In this document: one piece after another, positions 1 to 5,616 of the stretch
Numbering within the stretch: position 1 is the stretch's first letter
How the letters are laid out: each line of letters starts with the position of its first letter
Source: an uncultured Erysipelotrichaceae bacterium
GTDB taxonomy: Bacteria; Bacillota_I; Bacilli_A; RFN20; CAG-826
Length of the DNA: 5,748 bases
Assembly: GCA_946612405.1 (NCBI GenBank)
Contig: CAMOEQ010000029.1
Span: 1 to 5,748 of the forward strand
Direction: 5' to 3'
Notes under the pieces: model-generated
Database searches by the model: none
The model's input: the letters and a program-made list of their open reading frames with translations, nothing else
What the model was told of the DNA's origin: nothing
Made by a program: the position numbers and the translations under genes

Positions 1-884
1 ACTCCACCATAAGCTCCGGTAACTGCCTTAGCAAAATTAGACATCGATTCGGTATCGATAAGGGTATAAATGGTTAAATAATTAAAGACATTCATCGCTT
101 GAACACCAACACCAACACTGACGAACACTTTATTACCAAACAAACCTAAAATACAGCAAAGGAAGGCTAAGACACAGGCACCACCACCGATGGCGACTGA
201 GTTGGATGATTTGTTAAACCAGCAACTTGCTCCAAAGCAAACACCGGTTAAACCAAACATAGCAACAAAACTACCAAAACAATATAAGAAGGTTCTTAAA
301 GTTAATGTTCCAAAATTAATATTTCCAGGTTTGGTAATAAAATAAGCGATTGAACCAGAAACATAGGCGCCTAATGTGATAATCACATACATTAAGAATA
401 AAGATGAAATCATAAAAATATATTGAGTGCGAACAACGGTTTTACGATTTGTAGGAGTAGACAAAGTGTAAGCCATTGAGCCATCACTAACTTGAGCAGC
501 GATAAGTTTATTGCAGGTAATCATGACATAAATCATTGGGAGGAGAACACCAGCAATTTTATAAATAAGATCATTCATTACTGAATTTAAGTCGATTTGA
601 GACATGGTTTGAATTCTTGATAAAGAGAATCCCATATTCTCAAGTAAACCAAGGATTTGTAGCCAACTTAAGCCTTCATCTTTAACGTATGTTTGGACAA
701 CACCCATATCGATGTTTGTGAAGATTGCTTTCGTGCCAACAACAAGATTAATAATGACAAAAATCGCGGCAGAACCCAAAGATAATATCAACCAGAACAA
801 TAAATTTGCTTTGATTGATTGTTTGAATAATGGCTTAGAAATGAATTCTTTTTTCTTAGTTAGATTTTGTGTTTTCGCTACCAT
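1..884 (-). CDS. ABC-2 type transporter permease, partial (C-terminus off window)
   Basis: Membrane subunit of an ABC-2 exporter. The frame is open from ATG at 884 to the window edge: 294 codons, no stop, C-terminus missing. After a basic, cytosolic N-terminus (several Lys in the first 25 residues) I see hydrophobic segments at about residues 26-49, 106-128, 152-182, 197-224 and 228-250, with a polar, probably extracytoplasmic, stretch at 51-104. The loop at 129-153 (AAQVSDGSMAYTLSTPTNRK) is the 'G-S-M-A-Y-x-L-S-T-P-x-x-R' pattern typical of ABC-2 permeases of the YxlG/BcrB kind, which faces the ATPase. The start is fixed by a strong ribosome binding site (AGGAGGGA, 898-891). The gene begins 29 nt before the upstream ATPase gene ends, so the two are translationally coupled. 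The substrate is unknown. A sixth membrane span and possibly a second permease gene would lie to the left. Family call is firm; function beyond 'ABC-2 permease' is inference. Confidence 0.88.
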   Translation of the reverse strand, partial: MVAKTQNLTKKKEFISKPLFKQSIKANLLFWLILSLGSAAIFVIINLVVGTKAIFTNIDMGVVQTYVKDEGLSWLQILGLLENMGFSLSRIQTMSQIDLNSVMNDLIYKIAGVLLPMIYVMITCNKLIAAQVSDGSMAYTLSTPTNRKTVVRTQYIFMISSLFLMYVIITLGAYVSGSIAYFITKPGNINFGTLTLRTFLYCFGSFVAMFGLTGVCFGASCWFNKSSNSVAIGGGACVLAFLCCILGLFGNKVFVSVGVGVQAMNVFNYLTIYTLIDTESMSNFAKAVTGAYGG

Positions 885-1833
885 CTTCGTTCCCTCCTAT
901 AACCTTTTCCATGAAATATTTTTCTAATGTATATTGAACTTCTCTAATTAATTTGATGTTGAATTTATGTAGTTCCCTAAACATGCCATCTGTCTTTTCG
1001 TTAGGAACTCTAACTAAATAGGCATTGTAATCAGGATATTTGTCCAATACTTCAACTTGAGATGTATCGACTTTTTCATATCCTTCCTTATCGGAAAATG
1101 AAATAACATATTCGTGGAATGGACGATTATGTATTTCTTCTAAATCAACAATATCAATTAAGTGACCATCTTTGATGAAACCAACATAATCACAAGTTTC
1201 TTCGAGTTCATCAAACATGTGGTTTGACATGATGATTGTTGCTCCACGAGCTTTTTCTTCTTTGATTAAATTGATAAAAGCATCCCTCATTAATGGATCA
1301 AGACCTGTAGTAGGTTCATCAAGCAAAATGATGTCTGGAGAATGCATAAAAGCTGCAACTAAGGCTGTCTTTTGTTTCATGCCTTTAGACATTCTTTTTA
1401 AATTAGCGGTTGGATCAAGTTGTAAAGCATTAATTATTCTTTCAGCTTTAGACATATCACTTACACCAAGCATTTCAGCCTGGGCTTCCAAGAAAGCGGA
1501 ACCAGTTTCAAATGGTGGAAAAGCAATTTCACCTGGAAGATAACCGATATGTTTTTTTATCTCTTCAGCATCTTTCCAAGCATCTAAACCAAGAACTTGA
1601 ACAGAACCACTATCAGGTTTTAAAAAGCCCATGATATGTCTTAGAGTTGTTGTTTTGCCGGCACCGTTTGTGCCACAATAACCAAATGTTTTTCCTTTAG
1701 GAACAACAAAAGTAATATCAAATATTCCTCGGCCCTTACCATAATCTTTTGTTAAATGAGAAACAGAAATAGCAATGTCTTTTTGAGGCGTCTTTTTTAA
1801 GCTTTGAGCATGTTCATAAATATCTTTTCCCAT
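856..1833 (-). CDS. ABC transporter ATP-binding protein (second of a tandem pair)
   Basis: Cytosolic ATPase subunit of the ABC-2 system, 325 residues. Walker A is GTNGAGKT at 54-61 (Thr where Pro is usual), the signature region is RMSKGMKQK around 147-155, Walker B is IILLDEP at 168-174, the D-loop follows (TGLDP, 176-180) and the switch histidine is His205 (MSNH). The usual Q-loop glutamine is absent: the region reads IGYLPGE (96-102), as in many BcrA/YxlF-like ATPases. About 110 residues follow the ABC domain and form an accessory C-terminal region. Compared with the neighbouring ATPase it has about ten extra N-terminal residues. The start at 1833 is supported by AGGAGG seven bases upstream, overlapping the previous stop codon. 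The gene sits 11 nt after the first ATPase and overlaps the permease by 29 nt. All core catalytic residues are present, so it should hydrolyse ATP. It probably pairs with the adjacent ATPase or acts on a second permease; that is inference. Confidence 0.93.
   Translation of the reverse strand: MGKDIYEHAQSLKKTPQKDIAISVSHLTKDYGKGRGIFDITFVVPKGKTFGYCGTNGAGKTTTLRHIMGFLKPDSGSVQVLGLDAWKDAEEIKKHIGYLPGEIAFPPFETGSAFLEAQAEMLGVSDMSKAERIINALQLDPTANLKRMSKGMKQKTALVAAFMHSPDIILLDEPTTGLDPLMRDAFINLIKEEKARGATIIMSNHMFDELEETCDYVGFIKDGHLIDIVDLEEIHNRPFHEYVISFSDKEGYEKVDTSQVEVLDKYPDYNAYLVRVPNEKTDGMFRELHKFNIKLIREVQYTLEKYFMEKVIGGNEDGSENTKSN
891..898 (-). promoter_or_regulatory. Ribosome binding site of the permease, inside the ATPase gene
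   Basis: The minus strand reads AGGAGGGA, six bases before the ATG at 884. It lies within the last codons of the upstream ATPase gene (coding Gly-Gly in VIGGNED). It decides the permease start and makes the 29-nt gene overlap credible. Confidence 0.85.
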
Positions 1834-1840
1834 AGCTATA

Positions 1841-1846
1841 CCTCCT
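1841..1846 (-). promoter_or_regulatory. Ribosome binding site of the second ATPase
   Basis: A perfect AGGAGG on the minus strand lies seven bases before the ATG at 1833. It overlaps the TAG stop codon (1847-1845) of the first ATPase, so ribosomes ending one gene are placed on the next. Confidence 0.85.
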
Positions 1847-2804
1847 ATTTCTCATTGCCAACAACTCCACCAAGACCACCAAACGTTTTTTCTTCTTTAT
1901 AAAAGGACATGAAATAATCTTGAAGAGTAAATGGTTTCTCAGCAAATGTTGTAATCTTAATTCCCATAACCGAATCGAGGAATTGTTTATACTCAGATTG
2001 TTTGAATTTAACTCCAACAATTAATCTAGTTTCATTTTTACGTTCAATTTCAAAAGGACATTTTTCTAAATATTTATCCATATTTTCTTTATCTTTGAAC
2101 GTTAAAACGTAAACTTTAGTGTCAATGTTTTTAACTTCTTCAGCATCGAATGTAGAAACGTGAACTCCATCTTTTATGATGGAGATTTTATCGCAAGTAG
2201 CCTCAACCTCAGAAAAGATGTGACTTGATAAAAGGATAGTTTTTCCTCTCTTCTTTTCTTCGACGATAAATTTAATGAAAACTAGTTGCATGACTGGATC
2301 AAGACCAGAAGTTGGTTCATCTAAAATAAGAACTTCTGGATCGTTCATAAAGGCAGTTACAACTGCTAATTTTCTTTTATCACCAAGCGACATTTCTTTG
2401 ACGTTTGGAGAAGGATCTAATTTAAATAATTTAAGAAGATAATCGAGACGTTCGTTGTTCTCTTCACCTCTCATATCTTGCATCATTTTGATAAAACCCC
2501 AACCAGTTAAACCAGCCGGAATTGATGGTTCTCCTGGAAGATAACCAACTTTACCAAGGATTTTATCAGTATTTCCAAAGGTATCTATTCCCATGATTTT
2601 AATAGAGCCTTTTTGAGGTTTTGAAAAACCCATAATATGACGAATGGTTGTTGATTTACCTGCTCCATTTGGACCAAGATAGCCATAGCATTCGCCTTTA
2701 TGAACTTTTATTGAAACGTCGAAAACTCCACGATGATATCCATAATCCTTCGTTAAATGATCAACATCAATAATGACAGGTTCTTTTGAAAAATCTTTAC
2801 TCAT
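1845..2804 (-). CDS. ABC transporter ATP-binding protein (first of a tandem pair)
   Basis: Cytosolic ATPase of the same ABC-2 system, 319 residues. It shows Walker A GPNGAGKS (44-51), a diverged signature EMSLGDKRK (137-145, in place of LSGGQ), Walker B VLILDEP (158-164), D-loop SGLDP (166-170) and switch His195 (LSSH). Like its neighbour it has GYLPGE (87-92) where a Q-loop glutamine is usual. A C-terminal extension of about 110 residues follows the ABC domain and ends in a Gly-rich tail. Shared stretches with the next gene (LTKDYG, RHIMGF, GYLPGE, LDEPT-GLDP) show the two are paralogues, probably from an old duplication, well diverged outside the motifs. The ATG at 2804 lies one base after the lipoprotein stop. 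Only a weak AAGG (2814-2811) precedes it, so initiation probably depends on coupling to the lipoprotein gene. Substrate unknown. Confidence 0.93.
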   Translation of the reverse strand: MSKDFSKEPVIIDVDHLTKDYGYHRGVFDVSIKVHKGECYGYLGPNGAGKSTTIRHIMGFSKPQKGSIKIMGIDTFGNTDKILGKVGYLPGEPSIPAGLTGWGFIKMMQDMRGEENNERLDYLLKLFKLDPSPNVKEMSLGDKRKLAVVTAFMNDPEVLILDEPTSGLDPVMQLVFIKFIVEEKKRGKTILLSSHIFSEVEATCDKISIIKDGVHVSTFDAEEVKNIDTKVYVLTFKDKENMDKYLEKCPFEIERKNETRLIVGVKFKQSEYKQFLDSVMGIKITTFAEKPFTLQDYFMSFYKEEKTFGGLGGVVGNEK

Positions 2805-2805
2805 A

Positions 2806-3945
2806 TTAAACCTTAGATAAACCTACTTTAACATCATGGAAATCTCTAAATTCAAATGGTTCAACAATGAAGTCTTTGAAGCGAACTTCAACATCTTCAC
2901 CACTGGTGTGGAAGAAGAAACCTTCGTCATTACCTGTCTTGCCATTTGGCTCAACAGTAACTTCTTTAGCGTTTGGACTAACACCAAAATTAACATCAAT
3001 TTTCTTTTCGCTAAGAGTTCCGACATTCAATTTGACTCTACCGCTAAAAGAGGTGATGGTTGATGAAGAATCAAATGGAGAGAAATATAATCCTTTGCGA
3101 TCTGATTCATTTGTTTTAGCAATAAAACTACCAATTGCAGTTTCATTGCCATATTCATCAACTTCATACAAATATGTGCGAGAAAAATCATATTCAAAAG
3201 CTTCATTCATCGCATCAACTTCGGTTGAAACAATATTTCCTTGCTCATCTTTTACACTTGCAGGGTGATTGCCAAATCTTTCTTCACCTTTAATTCCAGG
3301 GAGTTTATTTGGATCAAGTTTTCTAAAAACAGAATATGAGTTTTGATCGATTAAAAATCCATACCAAGCTAATTGCTGGAATAAATCTTCAGATGAAACA
3401 GGGATTTGGAAGGTAAAGTTTTTACCATCGCCATAAGCGCAAGCAATTAATTGAACCATTTCTGGTTCGGTTAATGAGGATATTGTTTTTTCTGGGAAAA
3501 TAAGTTGGATAAATTCTTCAATAATTGAAATTACTTCGGGGAAAGCTTTATTTAATACTTCCTCAATAAAATCAGAACCAATTTTTACTCTATTTCCATA
3601 TTTCGGATTTTTAATTTCTGTTACTTGATAATAAGCATCGATTCTCTTGTCTTCTGGAAGAACATCTAACACTTTAGAGACAATGTCTGCAACAAATGGA
3701 TATTCTTCTTCATATTGTTCAGCAAAAGCTTCAACAGAATATTCAGATCCTAAATCGGCACTTAAAAACATTTGTTTCATGCCTTCACGTTTTTCATAGG
3801 CATCATCTTTAAGTTCAACGCTTATGCCAATATGGGCACCATCAGTCTTACCTAATCTAAATTCATAAAGACCAGCAATTGAAGATTTAGAACAAGAAGA
3901 AAGGCACATAAAAGGTAATAATCCAATTAATCTCAGTTTTTTCAT
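2806..3945 (-). CDS. Predicted lipoprotein of unknown family, operon with ABC-2 transporter
   Basis: A 379-residue protein I do not recognise. The N-terminus is a classic type II signal: basic MKKLR, hydrophobic LIGLLPFMC, then lipobox LSSC with the lipidation cysteine at Cys18 followed by a Ser/Lys linker. The mature protein should be anchored on the outer face of the cytoplasmic membrane. It starts with a short conserved-looking segment (about 24-48: GLYEF, then GKTDGAHIG). A mostly helical, acidic region follows (about 70-210). The C-terminal part from about 255 looks beta-rich (TYLYEVDEYGNETAIG, then alternating Val/Phe with Lys/Glu to the end). I see no other membrane span and no catalytic motif. 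The start is supported by GAGGTG (3956-3951), five bases before the ATG. It is the first gene of the operon and ends one base before the first ATPase. By context it could be a substrate receptor, an accessory subunit, or a sensor or immunity partner of the exporter; this is inference. Confidence 0.85.
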   Translation of the reverse strand: MKKLRLIGLLPFMCLSSCSKSSIAGLYEFRLGKTDGAHIGISVELKDDAYEKREGMKQMFLSADLGSEYSVEAFAEQYEEEYPFVADIVSKVLDVLPEDKRIDAYYQVTEIKNPKYGNRVKIGSDFIEEVLNKAFPEVISIIEEFIQLIFPEKTISSLTEPEMVQLIACAYGDGKNFTFQIPVSSEDLFQQLAWYGFLIDQNSYSVFRKLDPNKLPGIKGEERFGNHPASVKDEQGNIVSTEVDAMNEAFEYDFSRTYLYEVDEYGNETAIGSFIAKTNESDRKGLYFSPFDSSSTITSFSGRVKLNVGTLSEKKIDVNFGVSPNAKEVTVEPNGKTGNDEGFFFHTSGEDVEVRFKDFIVEPFEFRDFHDVKVGLSKV

Positions 3946-3950
3946 AACTT

Positions 3951-3956
3951 CACCTC
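3951..3956 (-). promoter_or_regulatory. Ribosome binding site of the lipoprotein gene
   Basis: The minus strand reads GAGGTG, five bases before the ATG at 3945, the only ATG that gives a complete lipoprotein signal. Confidence 0.75.
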
Positions 3957-3966
3957 AATGTTTAAA

Positions 3967-3995
3967 ATTATAAATTACTTTACTTTCTTTATAAA
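3967..3995 (-). promoter_or_regulatory. Predicted sigma-A type promoter of the lipoprotein/ABC operon
   Basis: On the minus strand a perfect TATAAT (3972-3967) lies 17 bases from TTTATA (3995-3990), which matches four of six bases of TTGACA. Transcription would start near 3960, giving a leader of about 15 bases that just contains the ribosome binding site. The region is AT-rich, so chance matches are possible, but spacing and position relative to the first gene fit well. The -35 box lies inside a 16-bp palindrome. Confidence 0.55.
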
Positions 3996-4028
3996 GAAAA
4001 GTTTTTATTTCTTTCTATAAAGTAAAAG
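3983..4028. repeat. Imperfect direct repeat containing an AT-rich palindrome at the operon promoter
   Basis: The 19 bases at 3983-4001 and the 18 bases at 4011-4028 are nearly the same sequence (CTTTCTTTATAAAGAAAAG against CTTTCTATAAAGTAAAAG, one deletion and one substitution), 28 bases apart. The first copy contains a perfect 16-bp palindrome (3984-3999) that covers the predicted -35 box of the lipoprotein operon. The second copy lies in the last codons of the upstream gene. This could be a regulator binding site; AT richness makes chance a real alternative. It is a poor terminator, because no T-run follows the hairpin on the minus strand. Confidence 0.4.
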
Positions 4029-4619
4029 GAACAAGAAAACGAACATCGAAATTGGCATTAATAAAACAAAAATCAAAGCCAAAAATAGATAGCAAAATGG
4101 AGTGCCTAGAATCCATAAAATAATTTTTAGAGGTAAACCAATATTTGTATCATTAACCATTAAAGGAAATCGAATTAATTTTAAAAAGATTAATTTACAA
4201 AAATTACCAACTTTGTTATCGGTAAAAGTTACGTAAAGTTGGGAAGTAATTAAGTAACCAACGCTTAAAGGGATGATAATGGACAAAACAACAATTAGTT
4301 TGGTTAAAAATAATAAAATTAACATTAATGTTAAAGCGACAATAAAACCAGAGACAATGCTAAAAGTTAAAACTATCTGATTATGTTTATTGTCTTTATT
4401 AACTAATTTATTAATTTCGTCTTGTTTTTCTAAAGCACAACCTTTATGAGCTAAGCCTCTAACAATATCTTTTTTATTAATTCGCTTTTTATCTGAATTA
4501 CCATAATAAAAAATTTCTTCATATTCATCACCAATATAAATTGGTTTTTCACATATTGAACAAAAGCCAATAATTGGGAGTTCTTTAGTTTCGATTATTT
4601 TACTTTTGTCTTCCTTCAT
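4005..4619 (-). CDS. Zinc-ribbon-like membrane protein, unknown function
   Basis: A 204-residue protein I cannot assign to a named family. The N-terminal cytosolic part carries Cys20-x2-Cys23 (CSICEKPIYIGDEYEEI) and His58-x2-Cys61 (HKGC), a C-x2-C-x34-H-x2-C set that would bind one zinc ion in a ribbon or LIM-like half finger. A charged linker (about 63-80) follows, then four hydrophobic segments at about 81-104, 108-130, 163-182 and 184-201, ending in RKK. The start is ATG at 4619, which overlaps the TGA stop of the pseudouridine synthase gene as ATGA. A TTG at 4664 would add 15 residues and a 49-nt overlap and is less likely. No ribosome binding site sits at normal distance (the nearest GAGGA is 18 bases away), so translation probably depends on ribosomes finishing the upstream gene. 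Expression is thus tied to the rRNA modification enzyme; a functional link is only a possibility. Confidence 0.75.
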   Translation of the reverse strand: MKEDKSKIIETKELPIIGFCSICEKPIYIGDEYEEIFYYGNSDKKRINKKDIVRGLAHKGCALEKQDEINKLVNKDNKHNQIVLTFSIVSGFIVALTLMLILLFLTKLIVVLSIIIPLSVGYLITSQLYVTFTDNKVGNFCKLIFLKLIRFPLMVNDTNIGLPLKIILWILGTPFCYLFLALIFVLLMPISMFVFLFLLLYRKK

Positions 4620-5566
4620 AATTTTAATAACAAATCTTCCTCTTGTTTTGGAAGAGGAGCACAAAATTCTTTATTAGATAAATATGAAAGTTGACCTTTA
4701 ATATTTTTAAATGATAGTCGATAAGCGTGCAAAAATTGATTTTCAAAATTATAGCGATCTTTGAATTCTTTATTAAGCTTAAAATCGCCATATTTTGAAT
4801 CGCCAATAACAGGATGATTAACCGAAGATAAATGAACGCGAATTTGATGGGTTCTGCCGGTTAAAATCACAACTTTAACCAAGGTAAAATCCTTGTAAAA
4901 CTTAACTTTTTCAACAAAAGTTAGTGCAGATTTGCCATTTTTTGAAATTTTAACAATTCCAGTATTTTCATCTTTTAAAAGTGGCGAATTTATTTCTAAT
5001 TTTTGATCAACTTTTCCTTTGACCAAAGCCAGGTATTCTTTTTCAATATCATCTTTATTTTTGAATAGTTCCTCAAGTTCTTGCAAAGAAATGAGATTTT
5101 TAGCAAAGACCACTAAACCAGAAGTGTTTCGATCAAGCCTATGAGCAGGAGCAGGAATAAAACCTTTTTCTTCTGGATCATATTCTCCTTTGAAATATAA
5201 ATAAGACATCACATCATTAGCGAGTGTGACTGTTTTTTCATTTTGATCACCATGAACCAATAATCCACGTGGTTTATTGACAATCAGAATATTTTCATCT
5301 TCATAAATAATTTGATGATTTAGATTAGCTTTTTTAAGTTCTTTAGGTTTATTAAATTCTTCAAGTTGAGAATCACTAATATAAATTGCTAATTCGTCGC
5401 CTTCTTGCAAAATGTAGTTTTCTTTGACCCAATGTTTATTAATTTTCACATCTTTCTTACGAAAAAGTTTATAGATGAAAGATAATGGAGCTTCGTTTAA
5501 GTACTTTTTTAAATACTTATCAACTCGTTGATTGGCATCTTTAGAAGTAACCTTAAGCAAAATCAT
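4616..5566 (-). CDS. RluA-family (RluC-like) 23S rRNA pseudouridine synthase
   Basis: Converts specific uridines in 23S rRNA to pseudouridine during ribosome assembly; cytosolic. It has 316 residues, close to E. coli RluC (319). The N-terminus is an S4 RNA-binding domain (about 11-63: NQRVDKYLKKYL, then KKDVKINKHWVKENYILQEGDELAIYI). The synthase domain follows, with NILIVNKPRGLLVHG (92-106), the catalytic motif HRLDRNTSG (142-150; nucleophile Asp145), GRTHQIRVHL (237-246), HPVIGDSKYGD (251-261) and FLHA (278-281). The middle segment IVKISKNGKSALT and the YGDFKLN insertion resemble RluC (which acts at positions 955, 2504 and 2580 in E. coli) more than RluD; the exact target sites remain inferred. 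The ATG at 5566 is chosen because a longer frame reading to 5689 would run antisense through the tRNA gene. No ribosome binding site precedes it and a TATAAT box ends nine bases upstream, suggesting a leaderless or nearly leaderless mRNA. The downstream gene overlaps by four bases. Confidence 0.93.
   Translation of the reverse strand: MILLKVTSKDANQRVDKYLKKYLNEAPLSFIYKLFRKKDVKINKHWVKENYILQEGDELAIYISDSQLEEFNKPKELKKANLNHQIIYEDENILIVNKPRGLLVHGDQNEKTVTLANDVMSYLYFKGEYDPEEKGFIPAPAHRLDRNTSGLVVFAKNLISLQELEELFKNKDDIEKEYLALVKGKVDQKLEINSPLLKDENTGIVKISKNGKSALTFVEKVKFYKDFTLVKVVILTGRTHQIRVHLSSVNHPVIGDSKYGDFKLNKEFKDRYNFENQFLHAYRLSFKNIKGQLSYLSNKEFCAPLPKQEEDLLLKL
4638..4658 (-). other. Small hairpin at the 3' end of the pseudouridine synthase gene
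   Basis: TCCTCTT (4638-4644) and AAGAGGA (4652-4658) are perfect inverted repeats of seven bases with a seven-base loop, so the mRNA can fold here. One arm contains GAGGA, the only Shine-Dalgarno-like sequence upstream of the zinc-ribbon gene start at 4619. Ribosomes translating the end of the upstream gene would open it. A regulatory role is speculative. Confidence 0.3.
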
Positions 5567-5575
5567 ACAAATATG

Positions 5576-5603
5576 ATTATACTTTAATTTATTTTCTTGT
5601 ATA
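5576..5603 (-). promoter_or_regulatory. Predicted promoter of the pseudouridine synthase gene
   Basis: On the minus strand a perfect TATAAT (5581-5576) is preceded after 16 bases by TATACA (5603-5598), four of six matches to TTGACA. The start point would fall around 5570-5567, at most a few bases before the ATG at 5566. This promoter occupies almost the same DNA as the tRNA promoter on the other strand. Confidence 0.55.
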
Positions 5604-5605
5604 AT
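5578..5605 (+). promoter_or_regulatory. Predicted promoter of tRNA-Ser(GGA)
   Basis: A perfect TATAAT at 5600-5605 ends 11 bases before the mature tRNA 5' end, so the start point would be about 5611-5613 with a very short 5' leader. The upstream box TATACT (5578-5583, 16-base spacer) matches TTGACA at only three positions. It overlaps the -10 box of the divergent promoter. Confidence 0.55.
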
Positions 5606-5616
5606 ACTAAAAGCAC

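Noticed and set aside
712..927. Plus-strand reading frame of 71 residues opposite the permease start
   Set aside because: It is antisense to the permease N-terminus and the ATPase C-terminus and has no ribosome binding site or recognisable domain.
1217..1543. Plus-strand reading frame of 108 residues opposite the second ATPase
   Set aside because: It lies fully antisense to conserved ATPase motifs and has no initiation signals; the open frame follows from codon bias of the real gene.
1814..2020. Minus-strand 68-residue frame inside the first ATPase end
   Set aside because: It is in a different frame of a gene with clear homology and has no support of its own.
2836..3268. Plus-strand reading frames of 75 and 133 residues opposite the lipoprotein gene
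   Set aside because: They are antisense shadows of a well-supported gene, with no ribosome binding site and low-complexity Ser/Leu/Thr composition.
3982..4002. Palindrome after the zinc-ribbon gene as a rho-independent terminator
   Set aside because: The stem is almost all A-T with a tiny loop, and the minus strand downstream has no T-run (GTAAAGTAATT). Better read as a possible operator or chance palindrome.
4616..4618. TGA as a tryptophan codon (mycoplasma code)
   Set aside because: Trp codons checked in the permease, first ATPase, zinc-ribbon protein and synthase are TGG. TGA ends the synthase gene exactly where the next ATG begins.
4620..4664. TTG start adding 15 residues to the zinc-ribbon protein
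   Set aside because: It would use a rare start codon and overlap the upstream gene by 49 nt. The ATG at 4619 forms a typical ATGA junction, and the added residues (MCSSSKTRGRF...) look like an out-of-frame reading of the synthase C-terminus.
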